Virus record (IMG/VR): IMGVR_UViG_3300042507_001474 | Span: 1 to 42,054 of that record | Source of the DNA: a virus | Reading direction: 5' to 3' (one strand) | DNA length: 42,054 nt | Shown here: positions 1 to 9,200 of the stretch, piece by piece | How positions within the stretch are numbered: position 1 is the stretch's first letter | Layout of the letters: each line of letters starts with the position of its first letter | Program-made: the position numbers and the translations under genes | The notes under the pieces: generated by a model | Told to the model about the DNA's origin: nothing | Database searches by the model: none | Seen by the model: only the letters and a program-made list of their open reading frames with translations

Positions 1-593
1 AAAAATATTTTGTACAGACCCCTTGAGAAACGCCCATCCTCTAGCCCCCTATATAAGTGTAACGGCGGAGTTCCACGAAGCCGTAAAACGCGGGCTGAAC
101 GCCCGCTTTAAGTTTGGTTATGCTTATGTGGGGATACCTCTGTCAACCCCCTTGTAGACCCCTACAACCTCTGGAGTGACATTGGAAAGAAATCTAAATC
201 CCGAAGAAGCTCGGAAAGAACTAATCAGCTTGGTACGCCAAGGGCGCACCATCGCTGATGCCCTAAAGGTTGTTGGTAGAAGCCGAAGCTGGTACGACAC
301 TCAACGACGTGAAGCCCCTGGCTTTTCGGCTTTGATTGACAACGTTCGGTTTAGAACCCAAGACCTCGCAGAAGATGCTCGGTCTAACCTATCTGACTTT
401 GCTGAGTTCTCTGAGAAATATCTGGGAGCCAAAGTTTGGGACCACATGCTCAACGTAGTTGACATGTTGGAAGGTAAAGAGCCCCGCTGGATTGACCCAG
501 CGATGACATACGAAAAAGGGTCGGCGGGTCTGTCCCGCCTCTTGGTAAATGTTCCACCAAACCACGCCAAGACGATGACCATTACGATTAACT
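1..593. repeat. Left copy of terminal redundancy
   Basis: This segment recurs at 41462-42054, offset by 41461. Reading the two copies side by side, the first 450 bases are identical. Six substitutions follow, at 451, 457, 460, 463, 559 and 583, and all are third-codon-position synonymous changes in the terminase gene. The repeat implies a circular or circularly permuted genome, or an assembly that ran past its own start. The mismatches argue against a clonal exact direct terminal repeat. Confidence 0.95.
90..109 (+). terminator. Hairpin upstream of terminase
   Basis: The stem GCGGGC (90-95) pairs with GCCCGC (101-106) around a TGAAC loop. It is preceded by AAAA and followed by TTT. It resembles a short intrinsic terminator or leader hairpin between the stacked terminators at 41.2-41.4 kb and the terminase start. 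A second small dyad, TTGTAG-ACCC-CTACAA (152-167), lies just before the ribosome binding site. The hairpin recurs in the right-hand copy at 41551-41570. Confidence 0.5.
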
Positions 594-2071
594 ACGTGAC
601 CTACCGTATTGTAAAGAATCCGAATATCTCGGTTATCGTTATTTCTAAAACCCAAGAGCAAGCCAAGAAGTTTCTCTACGCTATCAAGCAAAGACTGACT
701 CATCCTCGGTATGCTGACATGCAGGTTGCTTTCGGACCAGCAGACGGTTACAAAGCTACGGCTGACCAGTGGTCGGCTAATAAGATTTATCTAGGTGGAG
801 ACATCCGCGACAACGATGCTAAAGACCCTACGGTCGAAGCTATCGGTATGGGCGGTCAGGTCTACGGCGCACGTGCTGACCTAATCGTTCTCGATGACGT
901 TGTCACTCTCTCTAATGCGGGAGAGTGGGCTAAACAACAGGAATGGATTCGTCAGGAAGTTGCTTCTCGTCTCCCACCTGGTGGCGGACAGCTACTTGTT
1001 GTTGGTACACGAGTATCTGCAGTCGACCTCTACAAAGAACTGCGTAACCCGCAGCATTATACCGATGGCATATTGCCATGGTCATACTTGTCCATGCCTG
1101 CCGTACTTCAGTACGCAGACGACCCAAAGGATTGGAAAACTCTTTGGGCTAAGTCAGAACAACCACTCACCGAAGACGATGTCCCAGATGAGAATGGTAA
1201 CTATGACCGATGGACTGGACCGCGTTTAACGGCGGTCCGCAATGAGGCTGGTCCATCAAAGTGGTCTTTGGTATACCAGAACCTCGATATCGCGGAGAAT
1301 GCAATCTTCGACCCGCTGTGCGTTAGAGGCGCAGTAAACGGAATGAGAAAAGCGGGTGCGTTAGTTGCAGGCGCAGCAGGACATCCTGATAACAGTTCAA
1401 ACTTTTATCGGGTTATTGGTATAGACCCAGCAATGACTGGTGATACCGCTGCTGTTGCTTATGCGGTTGACCGCAGGACACACAAGCGCTATGTCATGGA
1501 CGTTCACGTCATGAGCAGCCCCACACCTGCAGCAATCCGTTCGTTGATTAGAGAATGGACAGATGCTTACAAGCCACATACTGTCATAGTTGAGTCAAAC
1601 GCTTTTCAGCTTTTCTTGACTCAAGATGAGGAAATCAGAAACTTTCTCTCCACTCGTGGAATTAATTACCGACCACATTACACTGGTAATAATAAGCAAG
1701 ACCCAGAGTTCGGCGTAGCCTCTCTGGCTCCGTTATTTGGAACCGTCATTAAGCGAGACGGCAACAATAACAACTTGAAACATGCAGGCGATAACATGAT
1801 TGAACTACCTGACTCTTCAAGAAATGAACATATTAAAAAGCTAGTAGAACAACTTGTAACCTGGCAACCAGGAGTACAGGGCAAGCGATTAAAGATGGAT
1901 GCCGTGATGGCACTCTGGTTTTGTGAAATCGTAGCTCGTGACGTTCTACTTACTTCAGCAAATGTACCGAACTTCCTCAAGAATGAATTCACACCTCAGT
2001 CTGATATCGAATCAAGGTACATCGTCAACTTAGATGACTTAGCTGCAGCGCAGCGAATAGCGAGATTGTGA
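176..2071 (+). CDS. terL: Terminase large subunit
   Basis: ATPase and nuclease that packages DNA into the prohead through the portal. Residues are counted from the GTG at 176. A helix-turn-helix-like segment lies at about 24-45. A Walker A-like loop NVPPNHAKT is at 125-133, Walker B DLIVLDD at 235-241, and a coupling motif VVGTR at about 275-279. The C-terminal RNase H-like nuclease has candidate metal-binding acids D417 (GIDPAMTGD), E473 (IVESNAF) and D575 (KMDAVMALW). The GGAG at 173-176 overlaps the GTG but sits 5 nt before the TTG at 182, so TTG 182 is the better-supported start. No separate small terminase is seen, and the N-terminal DNA-binding-like segment may partly replace it. Confidence 0.95.
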   Translation: MTLERNLNPEEARKELISLVRQGRTIADALKVVGRSRSWYDTQRREAPGFSALIDNVRFRTQDLAEDARSNLSDFAEFSEKYLGAKVWDHMLNVVDMLEGKEPRWIDPAMTYEKGSAGLSRLLVNVPPNHAKTMTITINYVTYRIVKNPNISVIVISKTQEQAKKFLYAIKQRLTHPRYADMQVAFGPADGYKATADQWSANKIYLGGDIRDNDAKDPTVEAIGMGGQVYGARADLIVLDDVVTLSNAGEWAKQQEWIRQEVASRLPPGGGQLLVVGTRVSAVDLYKELRNPQHYTDGILPWSYLSMPAVLQYADDPKDWKTLWAKSEQPLTEDDVPDENGNYDRWTGPRLTAVRNEAGPSKWSLVYQNLDIAENAIFDPLCVRGAVNGMRKAGALVAGAAGHPDNSSNFYRVIGIDPAMTGDTAAVAYAVDRRTHKRYVMDVHVMSSPTPAAIRSLIREWTDAYKPHTVIVESNAFQLFLTQDEEIRNFLSTRGINYRPHYTGNNKQDPEFGVASLAPLFGTVIKRDGNNNNLKHAGDNMIELPDSSRNEHIKKLVEQLVTWQPGVQGKRLKMDAVMALWFCEIVARDVLLTSANVPNFLKNEFTPQSDIESRYIVNLDDLAAAQRIARL

Positions 2072-2075
2072 ATCG

Positions 2076-3845
2076 ATGAAAGAACTTGTACAAGCATTCG
2101 AGCAATTAAAAACTCGAAACTCCGAGCGCGATAAGCGCATGCGCGAGGTTGCCTTGGTTCGTGCTGGTCAAGCAGACCAGGTATTCAAAGGCTTGTTCCC
2201 AGAGGGAACATGGTCACGACCAATCATTGCTAACCTCATTGACGTTGTAGCTCGTGATGTATCTGAGCAAGCTGGTGTTCTACCTACCATTACTGCTGCT
2301 GGCGATTCGTCATTAGACGATAACCAGCGTACCAAGGCTGACAAGAGAACAAAGATTGCTAACTACTACGTAGCATCCTCACGTCTAGGTACGGAACTAC
2401 TGCGTGGCGCAGACCAGTTAGGTACATACGGATTCTGTGTATTCCGTGTAGAACCTAACTTCAAAGAAAAAAGACCACACATCCATGTTGAAAACTCTAT
2501 GGGTGCGTATTATGACGTTGATAGATTTGGCGAAGTACAGGTTTATGCACGTTCTTACTATCGTAAAGCTGGAGATTTAGCAGCACATTTCCCAGAACAT
2601 GCAGATGCTATCTTGCAAACAGGTGCATTCTCACGTGGCGATACAAACCAACTACTAGAAGTAGTACGTTGGACTGATAAAAAGCAAACAGTTATGTTTA
2701 TTCCAGAACGTGGGGGAACCGTTCTTGCACAAACACCAAACAAAATCGGTCGTGTACCAGTTGCGATTGCTCAACGCCCTTCACTTGACGGCGAAGTTCG
2801 CGGGTCATTCGACGATGTTCTGCCAGTGTATGCAGCAAAAGCACGTCTTGCGTTGCTTACTATGGAGGCTGTTCAAAAATCTGTTGAAGCTCCTCTGGCT
2901 CTTCCCACCGATGTTACTCAACTATCTGTTGGTCCTGATAGTGTCATCCGTTCGAACAGTCCTGAAAAGATTCGTCGCATTAATCTTGACGTTCCTCAGT
3001 TTGCTTTCGCGGAGAACAATGTTTTAGCAGATGAAATGAAGCTAGGCACTCGCTTTCCTCAAGCTCGTGCTGGGCAATCAGAAGGTTCTATTGTTACAGG
3101 TCAAGGTGTTAAGGCACTTATGGCAGGTTTCGACTCACAGATTAAAATTATTCAGTCTGTACTTGGAGAAGCTATTGGTCAAGCTCTCTCAATCGCCTTC
3201 GCAACTGACCAAGCATATTTTAATGATGTCACTCGTGAGGTATCTGCCACAGCAAACGGCGTACCTTACAAGTTAAAGTACAAGCCAGCAGTTGATATCA
3301 ACGGTAACTACGGAGTTACAGTTGAATATGGACTAATGGCAGGGCTGGACCCTAACCGAGCCCTCGTCTGGGGACTACAGGCTCGTGGTGACAAGCTTAT
3401 TTCACGTGGCATGCTACGTAGAAACCTACCGATTTCGCTCAATGCTGGAGAAGAAGAGCGAGCAATCGACATTGAAGAGATGCGTGACTCACTTAAGGGT
3501 TCAATTGCATCACTTGCCCAAGCAATTCCTCAAATGGTAATGCAAGGTCAAGACCCAATGCAGATTGTTGAAAAGATGGCTGCAGTTATTGATGAACGTA
3601 AAAAAGGCACACCGCTAGAAGATGCGGTTGCTAAAGCGTTCAAGCCAGAACCAGCACCAAAGCAACCTGAAATGCAACCAGGAATGCCAGCAGAACCAGC
3701 ACCAGAAGAAATGGGTGGAGGAATGGGTGGCGAATTGCCACAAGCCCCACAAGGTAGACCAGCAATGCAAGAACTTCTTGCAGGTCTTACAGGTTCAGGC
3801 AGTCCAGTTCTATCAGGTCGCGTAACTCGTCAAATACCAGCATAA
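2076..3845 (+). CDS. Portal protein
   Basis: Ring protein at the capsid vertex through which DNA is packaged and ejected. The 589 residues begin 4 bases after the terminase stop, the usual terL-portal order. The N-terminal half has the alpha/beta character of phage portals (for example TELLRGADQLGTYGF followed by PHIHVENSMGAYYDVD). The C-terminal tail from about residue 520 is rich in Pro, Gln, Met and Gly and probably disordered. The call rests on position, length and these segments. No clip or stem element was mapped individually. Confidence 0.85.
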   Translation: MKELVQAFEQLKTRNSERDKRMREVALVRAGQADQVFKGLFPEGTWSRPIIANLIDVVARDVSEQAGVLPTITAAGDSSLDDNQRTKADKRTKIANYYVASSRLGTELLRGADQLGTYGFCVFRVEPNFKEKRPHIHVENSMGAYYDVDRFGEVQVYARSYYRKAGDLAAHFPEHADAILQTGAFSRGDTNQLLEVVRWTDKKQTVMFIPERGGTVLAQTPNKIGRVPVAIAQRPSLDGEVRGSFDDVLPVYAAKARLALLTMEAVQKSVEAPLALPTDVTQLSVGPDSVIRSNSPEKIRRINLDVPQFAFAENNVLADEMKLGTRFPQARAGQSEGSIVTGQGVKALMAGFDSQIKIIQSVLGEAIGQALSIAFATDQAYFNDVTREVSATANGVPYKLKYKPAVDINGNYGVTVEYGLMAGLDPNRALVWGLQARGDKLISRGMLRRNLPISLNAGEEERAIDIEEMRDSLKGSIASLAQAIPQMVMQGQDPMQIVEKMAAVIDERKKGTPLEDAVAKAFKPEPAPKQPEMQPGMPAEPAPEEMGGGMGGELPQAPQGRPAMQELLAGLTGSGSPVLSGRVTRQIPA

Positions 3846-3859
3846 CTAAGGAGAAATAA

Positions 3860-4009
3860 ATGTTCGGAAAGCAAGGAAAAGCTGCAAAGGCTCCAACTTC
3901 AGGCGCAATCATGGGCAAGAAGCCAGCAGGCAAGGGTGTCGGTCTAGGTGCAGTCAAGCAAGGCGTAACACCAAAGGGCATCAAGGGCAACAAGAACAAG
4001 CTTAAGTAA
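3860..4009 (+). CDS. Basic 49-aa microprotein
   Basis: ATG at 3860 follows AAGGAG by 7 nt, so initiation should be efficient. The 49 residues are dominated by Lys, Gly and Ala (begins MFGKQGKAAK, ends NKNKLK), with no acidic residue and strong net positive charge. It lies between the portal and a Lys/Ala-rich LysM protein, so a DNA-binding or virion-interior role is conceivable. No family is recognised. Confidence 0.7.
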   Translation: MFGKQGKAAKAPTSGAIMGKKPAGKGVGLGAVKQGVTPKGIKGNKNKLK

Positions 4010-4038
4010 TACCTAACGTCTTTAAGTAAAGGATAAAC

Positions 4039-5643
4039 ATGGCAGCCAAAAAGGGCAAGACCACTCGAAAGTATAAGCAGGCAAAGCAGGCTGCCAAACC
4101 TGCTGCTAAGGCAGCATTTTCTGGCAAGAAGCAAGCTTCTCGCAAAGACCCAAAGATTAAAATCAGTGCTGAAGATAAGATGGCACTGAAGGACATGAAG
4201 GATACTGCTAAAGCAGACCTTGGTAAGAATGCTTACCTCAGCAGAGCTGAGTATGAAGCAAATCAAGCTAAGGCACGTGAGGCATTCCGCTCAGCAATGC
4301 GTACCGAGTTCGGTGAGTATGGCGGAAAGAAAGCATCACCCGCAGAAGCAGCGATGAAGGATACTAAAGCAGGCGGACGTACAACTCCAAAACCTAAGAC
4401 AGCAAAAAAGGCAGCAGTTAAAAAAGCTGCGCCAACAAAGCTTGACAAAAATTTTGGTAAATACGGCGCTCTTGATGAATATCAAATTGAAAAGAATCTT
4501 GAAAAAGAAGAAAAGGCAGCAAAGAAATCTGCACCGAAAAAGAAAGCAGCAGTCAAGAAGCCTGCTGTAAAGAAAGCAGCAGCATCGAAGCCATCTGCTC
4601 CTGCGACTTCGAAGTCTGCCACTGCAGCAGAACCGAAACAAAAACCTGCTGTTAAGAAGCCAGCGCCTAAGAAAAAGGCTGCAACAAAAAAGGTTTCTTC
4701 TCCAAAGGTGACACGTCCAACCGACGCATCTCTTACAGCGATGGAAGATGAAAAGATAAAGAAGACTACAGAAAAGCTTATCAAAGAAGGCAAGCTTTCT
4801 GGGTCTAAGGAATTAGCAATCCGTCCAAAGGGTACTGTTGCCAGCACACGTACAGGTACAGTTGCAACAACTACATCACCAGTAAGACCAATTCCTGGTA
4901 GCGATACAGTTGTAAAAAAGAACAGCAAACTCAAGAAGCTTGGAAAGTTTGGCGTTGTAACTGCAGCACTAGCAGCAGCACTTGATGTAAAGAATATGAC
5001 TGAAGGTCAGAAGCGATTGGCTCAGGCTGAAGCGGAATTGTTCTATGCAAAGAAAGGTCGCAACCGCAACGTTGGAGAACGTATTGCAGATGTCGCAACC
5101 AAGTCACTTCCTGCATCTGCTAAGCAACTTGGCAAGTATTTTACAATGGGTCTTGTTGGTGAAGATGTCGGAGTTGCTGCAACAAAAGCTGAAAAGAAAC
5201 TTGCTCAATACAAGCAAAAGAAAACTGCTGCAGCCAATAAGGGATTACGTTATGGTCCAATGGGCGAAAGCCTGGTTCCAGGAACTGATGCTTACAAGAA
5301 GGGTTCCAAGATTGCTCCTAAGTTCAAGGATGGCAAAGTAATCCCTGGCGCAATGCCAGGAGCTAAGCCTGGAACAGCTGGCGGAGCAACTGGCGGTAAG
5401 TCAGGCGGAGCAACTGGCGGTAAGTCAGGCGCAACTCCAGGTGCGGGTGGTTCAACAATCAAGGCAACACCAGGTAGCACATATATAGTTAAATCAGGTG
5501 ACACACTTAGCGCAATTGCTAAAGCATCTGGCGTATCTCTTTCAGAGATTCGTAAAGCAAATAAGAAGTTTGCGACCAATCCTAAGTACAAGCAAGGCAA
5601 CATGATTTGGTCAGGAACTAAGGTAAACATTCCAAAGAAGTAG
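4039..5643 (+). CDS. Lys/Ala-rich protein with C-terminal LysM
   Basis: This 534-residue protein is sharply bipartite. Residues 1 to about 300 are histone-H1-like, with repeated Lys/Ala/Pro motifs such as KKAAVKKA and KKPAPKKKAA, highly basic and probably disordered. A middle helical section follows, then a Gly-rich linker with a near-exact repeat (GGATGGKSG, about 448-465). The last 55 residues form a LysM domain (YIVKSGDTLSAIAKASG...), a peptidoglycan-binding fold. The gene lies in the virion module, so the protein may contact both packaged DNA and the host wall during entry. That role is inferred; the LysM call is secure. Confidence 0.8.
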   Translation: MAAKKGKTTRKYKQAKQAAKPAAKAAFSGKKQASRKDPKIKISAEDKMALKDMKDTAKADLGKNAYLSRAEYEANQAKAREAFRSAMRTEFGEYGGKKASPAEAAMKDTKAGGRTTPKPKTAKKAAVKKAAPTKLDKNFGKYGALDEYQIEKNLEKEEKAAKKSAPKKKAAVKKPAVKKAAASKPSAPATSKSATAAEPKQKPAVKKPAPKKKAATKKVSSPKVTRPTDASLTAMEDEKIKKTTEKLIKEGKLSGSKELAIRPKGTVASTRTGTVATTTSPVRPIPGSDTVVKKNSKLKKLGKFGVVTAALAAALDVKNMTEGQKRLAQAEAELFYAKKGRNRNVGERIADVATKSLPASAKQLGKYFTMGLVGEDVGVAATKAEKKLAQYKQKKTAAANKGLRYGPMGESLVPGTDAYKKGSKIAPKFKDGKVIPGAMPGAKPGTAGGATGGKSGGATGGKSGATPGAGGSTIKATPGSTYIVKSGDTLSAIAKASGVSLSEIRKANKKFATNPKYKQGNMIWSGTKVNIPKK

Positions 5644-5651
5644 GGTAAAAA

Positions 5652-6047
5652 ATGTCAATGATGCAGCCTTCGGGTCCAGGTAAGTTCTCAAAGAGAACTG
5701 ACCGACAGGGCGCAAAGCAACTTCCAAATGCTGCCTATGGTGAGCAAAAGCAATTCCAGGCAGAACAAGCAGGCGCACCAATGGCTAAAGCACCTAACCC
5801 AATGGCAGATGTTGTTCCATTAACTGCGCCTACACGCAGACCAGATGAACCTGTTACAGCAGGTGTTGATGCTGGTCCAGGTCCAGGTAGTGAAATCCTA
5901 GGTCTTAAGACACCGACAGATGTCACATTAGAAGACCTAAGCAAGTTATCTCGCTACATGCCGTTAATGATGCAGTATGCAGATTCACCACAATCAAGTG
6001 GAACAATGAAAGCGTTTGTAAAGTATCTGAGGAGCCAGACAGGATGA
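5652..6047 (+). CDS. Small virion-module protein
   Basis: 131 residues, starting 8 bases after the LysM gene. The N-terminal 80 residues are rich in Pro, Gly, Gln and Ala (PSGPGKFSKRTDRQ, then PGPGSEILG) and probably unstructured. The C-terminal 45 residues look helical. The stop overlaps the next start as ATGA, so the pair is translationally coupled. No function recognised. Position suggests an assembly or minor capsid component. Confidence 0.75.
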   Translation: MSMMQPSGPGKFSKRTDRQGAKQLPNAAYGEQKQFQAEQAGAPMAKAPNPMADVVPLTAPTRRPDEPVTAGVDAGPGPGSEILGLKTPTDVTLEDLSKLSRYMPLMMQYADSPQSSGTMKAFVKYLRSQTG

Positions 6048-6223
6048 AGATTCTCAAGAAGTTCGAAGAGAACCTTGAGTACCTTGGATTTGATTTAGCT
6101 CCTGTCGCTTGGGATATAGCAAAGATAAAGTTTGATTCTGACGATGACCGCTTAGCTTTGCTAGAGGAATTAACAACAACGAAGGAGGCTGAGCCAGTTG
6201 TCAATGACGGAATGGTGGAATGA
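6044..6223 (+). CDS. Small acidic helical protein
   Basis: A 59-residue reading frame that begins in an ATGA overlap with the previous stop and ends 26 bases inside the next gene. It starts MKILKKFEENLEYLGF and contains an acidic patch (FDSDDDRLALLEEL). Its 3' end carries AAGGAGG (6182-6188), the ribosome binding site of the large downstream gene, so it probably couples translation. Function unknown. Confidence 0.7.
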   Translation: MKILKKFEENLEYLGFDLAPVAWDIAKIKFDSDDDRLALLEELTTTKEAEPVVNDGMVE

Positions 6224-9200
6224 CCCACGTTATACTGACCAGCCTACTTCGACTCCTCCATCAAAGGTAGATGGGTTTAAGAAAAATCAATTCGACAATA
6301 CCAAGGTTGGAAAGATTGAGGAAGCGGTTGTTCCTAAAGTAATGGGAGCGATTGAATCCGCACAAAAAAGTAAATTTGGATTTATAGTTAATCCAGCAAT
6401 GCGTGTTCTTGAATACTTTGGTGAAAATGTTGTGCAGCCAATTACTCAAGGCGTATCTACTGGTCTGCTTACAGCAGAAGCTGCTCGCCAAAAGAAGGGC
6501 AGCAACATTGTAGAAAACTTTAGGTTTGCAAAAAAGCAGGCTAAAAAAGTTTCTATGGGACAGGCATTGGCTACAACTGCAACACGTGCCATCGCACCTG
6601 TAGTTGGTTCATTTACTAACCCTACATTTCTTGACGAAGATTTTAATGTGTTTGATGACAAGCAACGCGACAAGGCATTCCGCGATGAATGGATTGGTGT
6701 GTTTGCATCTGGTGGTACTGACCTAGCACTTGCAATGCTTGGTACTAAAGGTGCTGGCACTGCTATTCGTGCAGGTGGTAAAAAGGTAGTTGGACCAAAG
6801 AAAATTGTAACTGGCGAAGATATGAACCAGTTCCGCAACAACCTCAACAACATTGTTAATGAGGTGGAGGCTGGCGTGGTTGCGGAAGCACGTACACGTA
6901 CAGGTCTTAGCGTTCTTGTAGATGATGCAGTAGAGACACGCGACGTGTCTAAGCTTGCTGCAAACCCGCTTATTAGCGAAACATCTAACCCATACCGTAC
7001 AGCAACAATCGTTTCACGATTAGATAACCACCGCGATGTAGCAGATTATCTGCTAGCAGAACGCGGTGATGCTGCTGCATTCAATCGATTCTTTGCTAAG
7101 AATCCACTTGATGCAGACCACGTTGATGACTATGGGTTTGACAAGACAACACCTATTACAGATTTTGCTGACATTGGCAAAGACATGCTGTCACCAAAGT
7201 TGGAAACTCGCTTTCAGCGAATCATAGATGCAAAGAAAGCATCAGACCCACAATTTGCTAGAGCTCTTGAAGAGTTCGCAAGTAACGTACCACGTGGCGT
7301 TGGCGTTGAATCATGGCAGCCAGGACGATTTGCTGCGCTTGAATCAGTTGGTCTAGCCAAGAAGAAGCTTGCTATCCAAGCACAGTTTGGTGACTTAAAG
7401 TTATTTGGTGACGATGGTTCCAGCAATTGGAAAACCGAAGTTTATCAAAGCAAGCCTTACGACCGTGTAATCCGTACAATTGCATGGGTTGGTTCAGGTC
7501 GCCCACAAGGTCATATTAATATTTCTAACCCACGTAAGTTTGAAGCATCAAGCGATTTGTTATCAGACCTCAACCGTCTTCAATTCCTTAGCGGAGCCGA
7601 AGGCGCTAAGTTTAAGCGACGTATGGTTGAGCAGTTCCTTAACGCACAAGATGACACACAACGTGCTATTGCACTTGGTCGCATCGAAGAACAGGTAATG
7701 GTTCGTCTTGCTAAGGCGTACGGCATTGTAGATATGCAAGACATTCGTTCTGCATCTGATGCTGTAAAAGAAATTACTCGCTGGCGTTCAAAGACTGCAG
7801 AGAACCGCGCAACTATTAAGCAGTATGCTGCTAAGAATGGTTGGGTTCCTGGAGAAGATGGTTCAATTAACGTACAGAACTTTATCTCTGTTGCCAACGA
7901 AGCTCAGACAATTCCTATGTTGGACTTCCGTAAGCTTGAGGTTGAAGTAATCTTCAACGCTCGTCGCATGGCTGGCAAGGGAACTAAAGTTACTGATGCT
8001 CAGTATTACGGAGCACGTGTATCAAAAGCGTTTATGAATACAGGTCAATTACTTGACCTTGCTAACATGGTGTTCAGCAACTTAAACTTGATTCGTCTTG
8101 CTTACATTCCTAAGAACTCTATTGTAGACCCAATGGCTCGTGCCAGCATGGCACTTGAGTCAATGGAATTAATTCGTAACGGCGCACCTGCGTTGGATAA
8201 TATTGTTTACAACTCAAGCCTTAGCAGAGAATCACTAAAAAGATTTATTCCAGGTACTCCAGCAGCACAGGCTCGCAAGCGAGCCAAGGATGCTAGGTTC
8301 CAAATCGAACGTTATCAAGCAGAGATTGAACCAAAGATTGCTGCATGGGAGAAGGCACAAGCTGCCGAAGATGCTGCACGTCAAGCAATTAAAGTTGCTG
8401 CAAAGCAGCGTGAATCTGCACTTAAAGTAGCAGCACGTAAGCAGGGTGACCCAGATGCACAAGCTGCAGTACATGCAGCAGATGATGCACTATTCGAGGC
8501 GCGTACCGCTTTGGCTAACGCAGAAGCAGAACTTGGTCGCGCAGCAGATTTGCTTAACGGATATGCCAAACTTATTCAAAAGCAGCGCAGAGATTGGGTT
8601 GACTTTGAAACAACAAAGCAAACTCGCAAAGCTGGCAAGAAGAGTCTTGGAAAAGATAAAGAAGTTATTGTAAGTGCTAGCGGTAAGAAGTACACAATTG
8701 ATGGTCTTGCAGACCCTAACGTGCGTGGTGTTAACGCATACATGGCAGAGGTTGACTCAGCACAGAACTTCTATTCAACTGCTATGCAGTCAGAAATTTC
8801 TCGCAGGCTTCAGGCAGACGGAACACGTTTTGTAAAGATTGACCGTAGAGATAGAGCAGAGTATATGAATGCTTTGGCTCATATTGCTAACCGACAGATT
8901 CGCAACGAAATCAATATGCCTATCGGCATGATGATGCGTGGAGATTCACCAGCAGATATTCTTAAGTGGCTTTATTCGCCAGCTGGCAAGGAATACCGTC
9001 TACGTATGCAGTCACGATTTGGTAAGGAAATGACCAAGGATGACTTTGCTGCATGGATTACACAGACAAGCGACAAGCTTGTCAAGATGTATCCAGACCC
9101 AGACCTACGCAAAATTATCTTGCAGCGCAACGTAAGCGTTGACGAAGTAGATGCAATGCTCTACGGACGTACTGACCTTCTTGAGTCAATTGATGGACCA

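Noticed and set aside
4482-4934. 150-aa minus frame opposite the Lys/Ala-rich LysM protein
   Set aside because: It arises from AAG/GCA repeats read backwards as Leu/Phe/Cys-rich sequence; no ribosome site, and on the wrong strand within a + operon.
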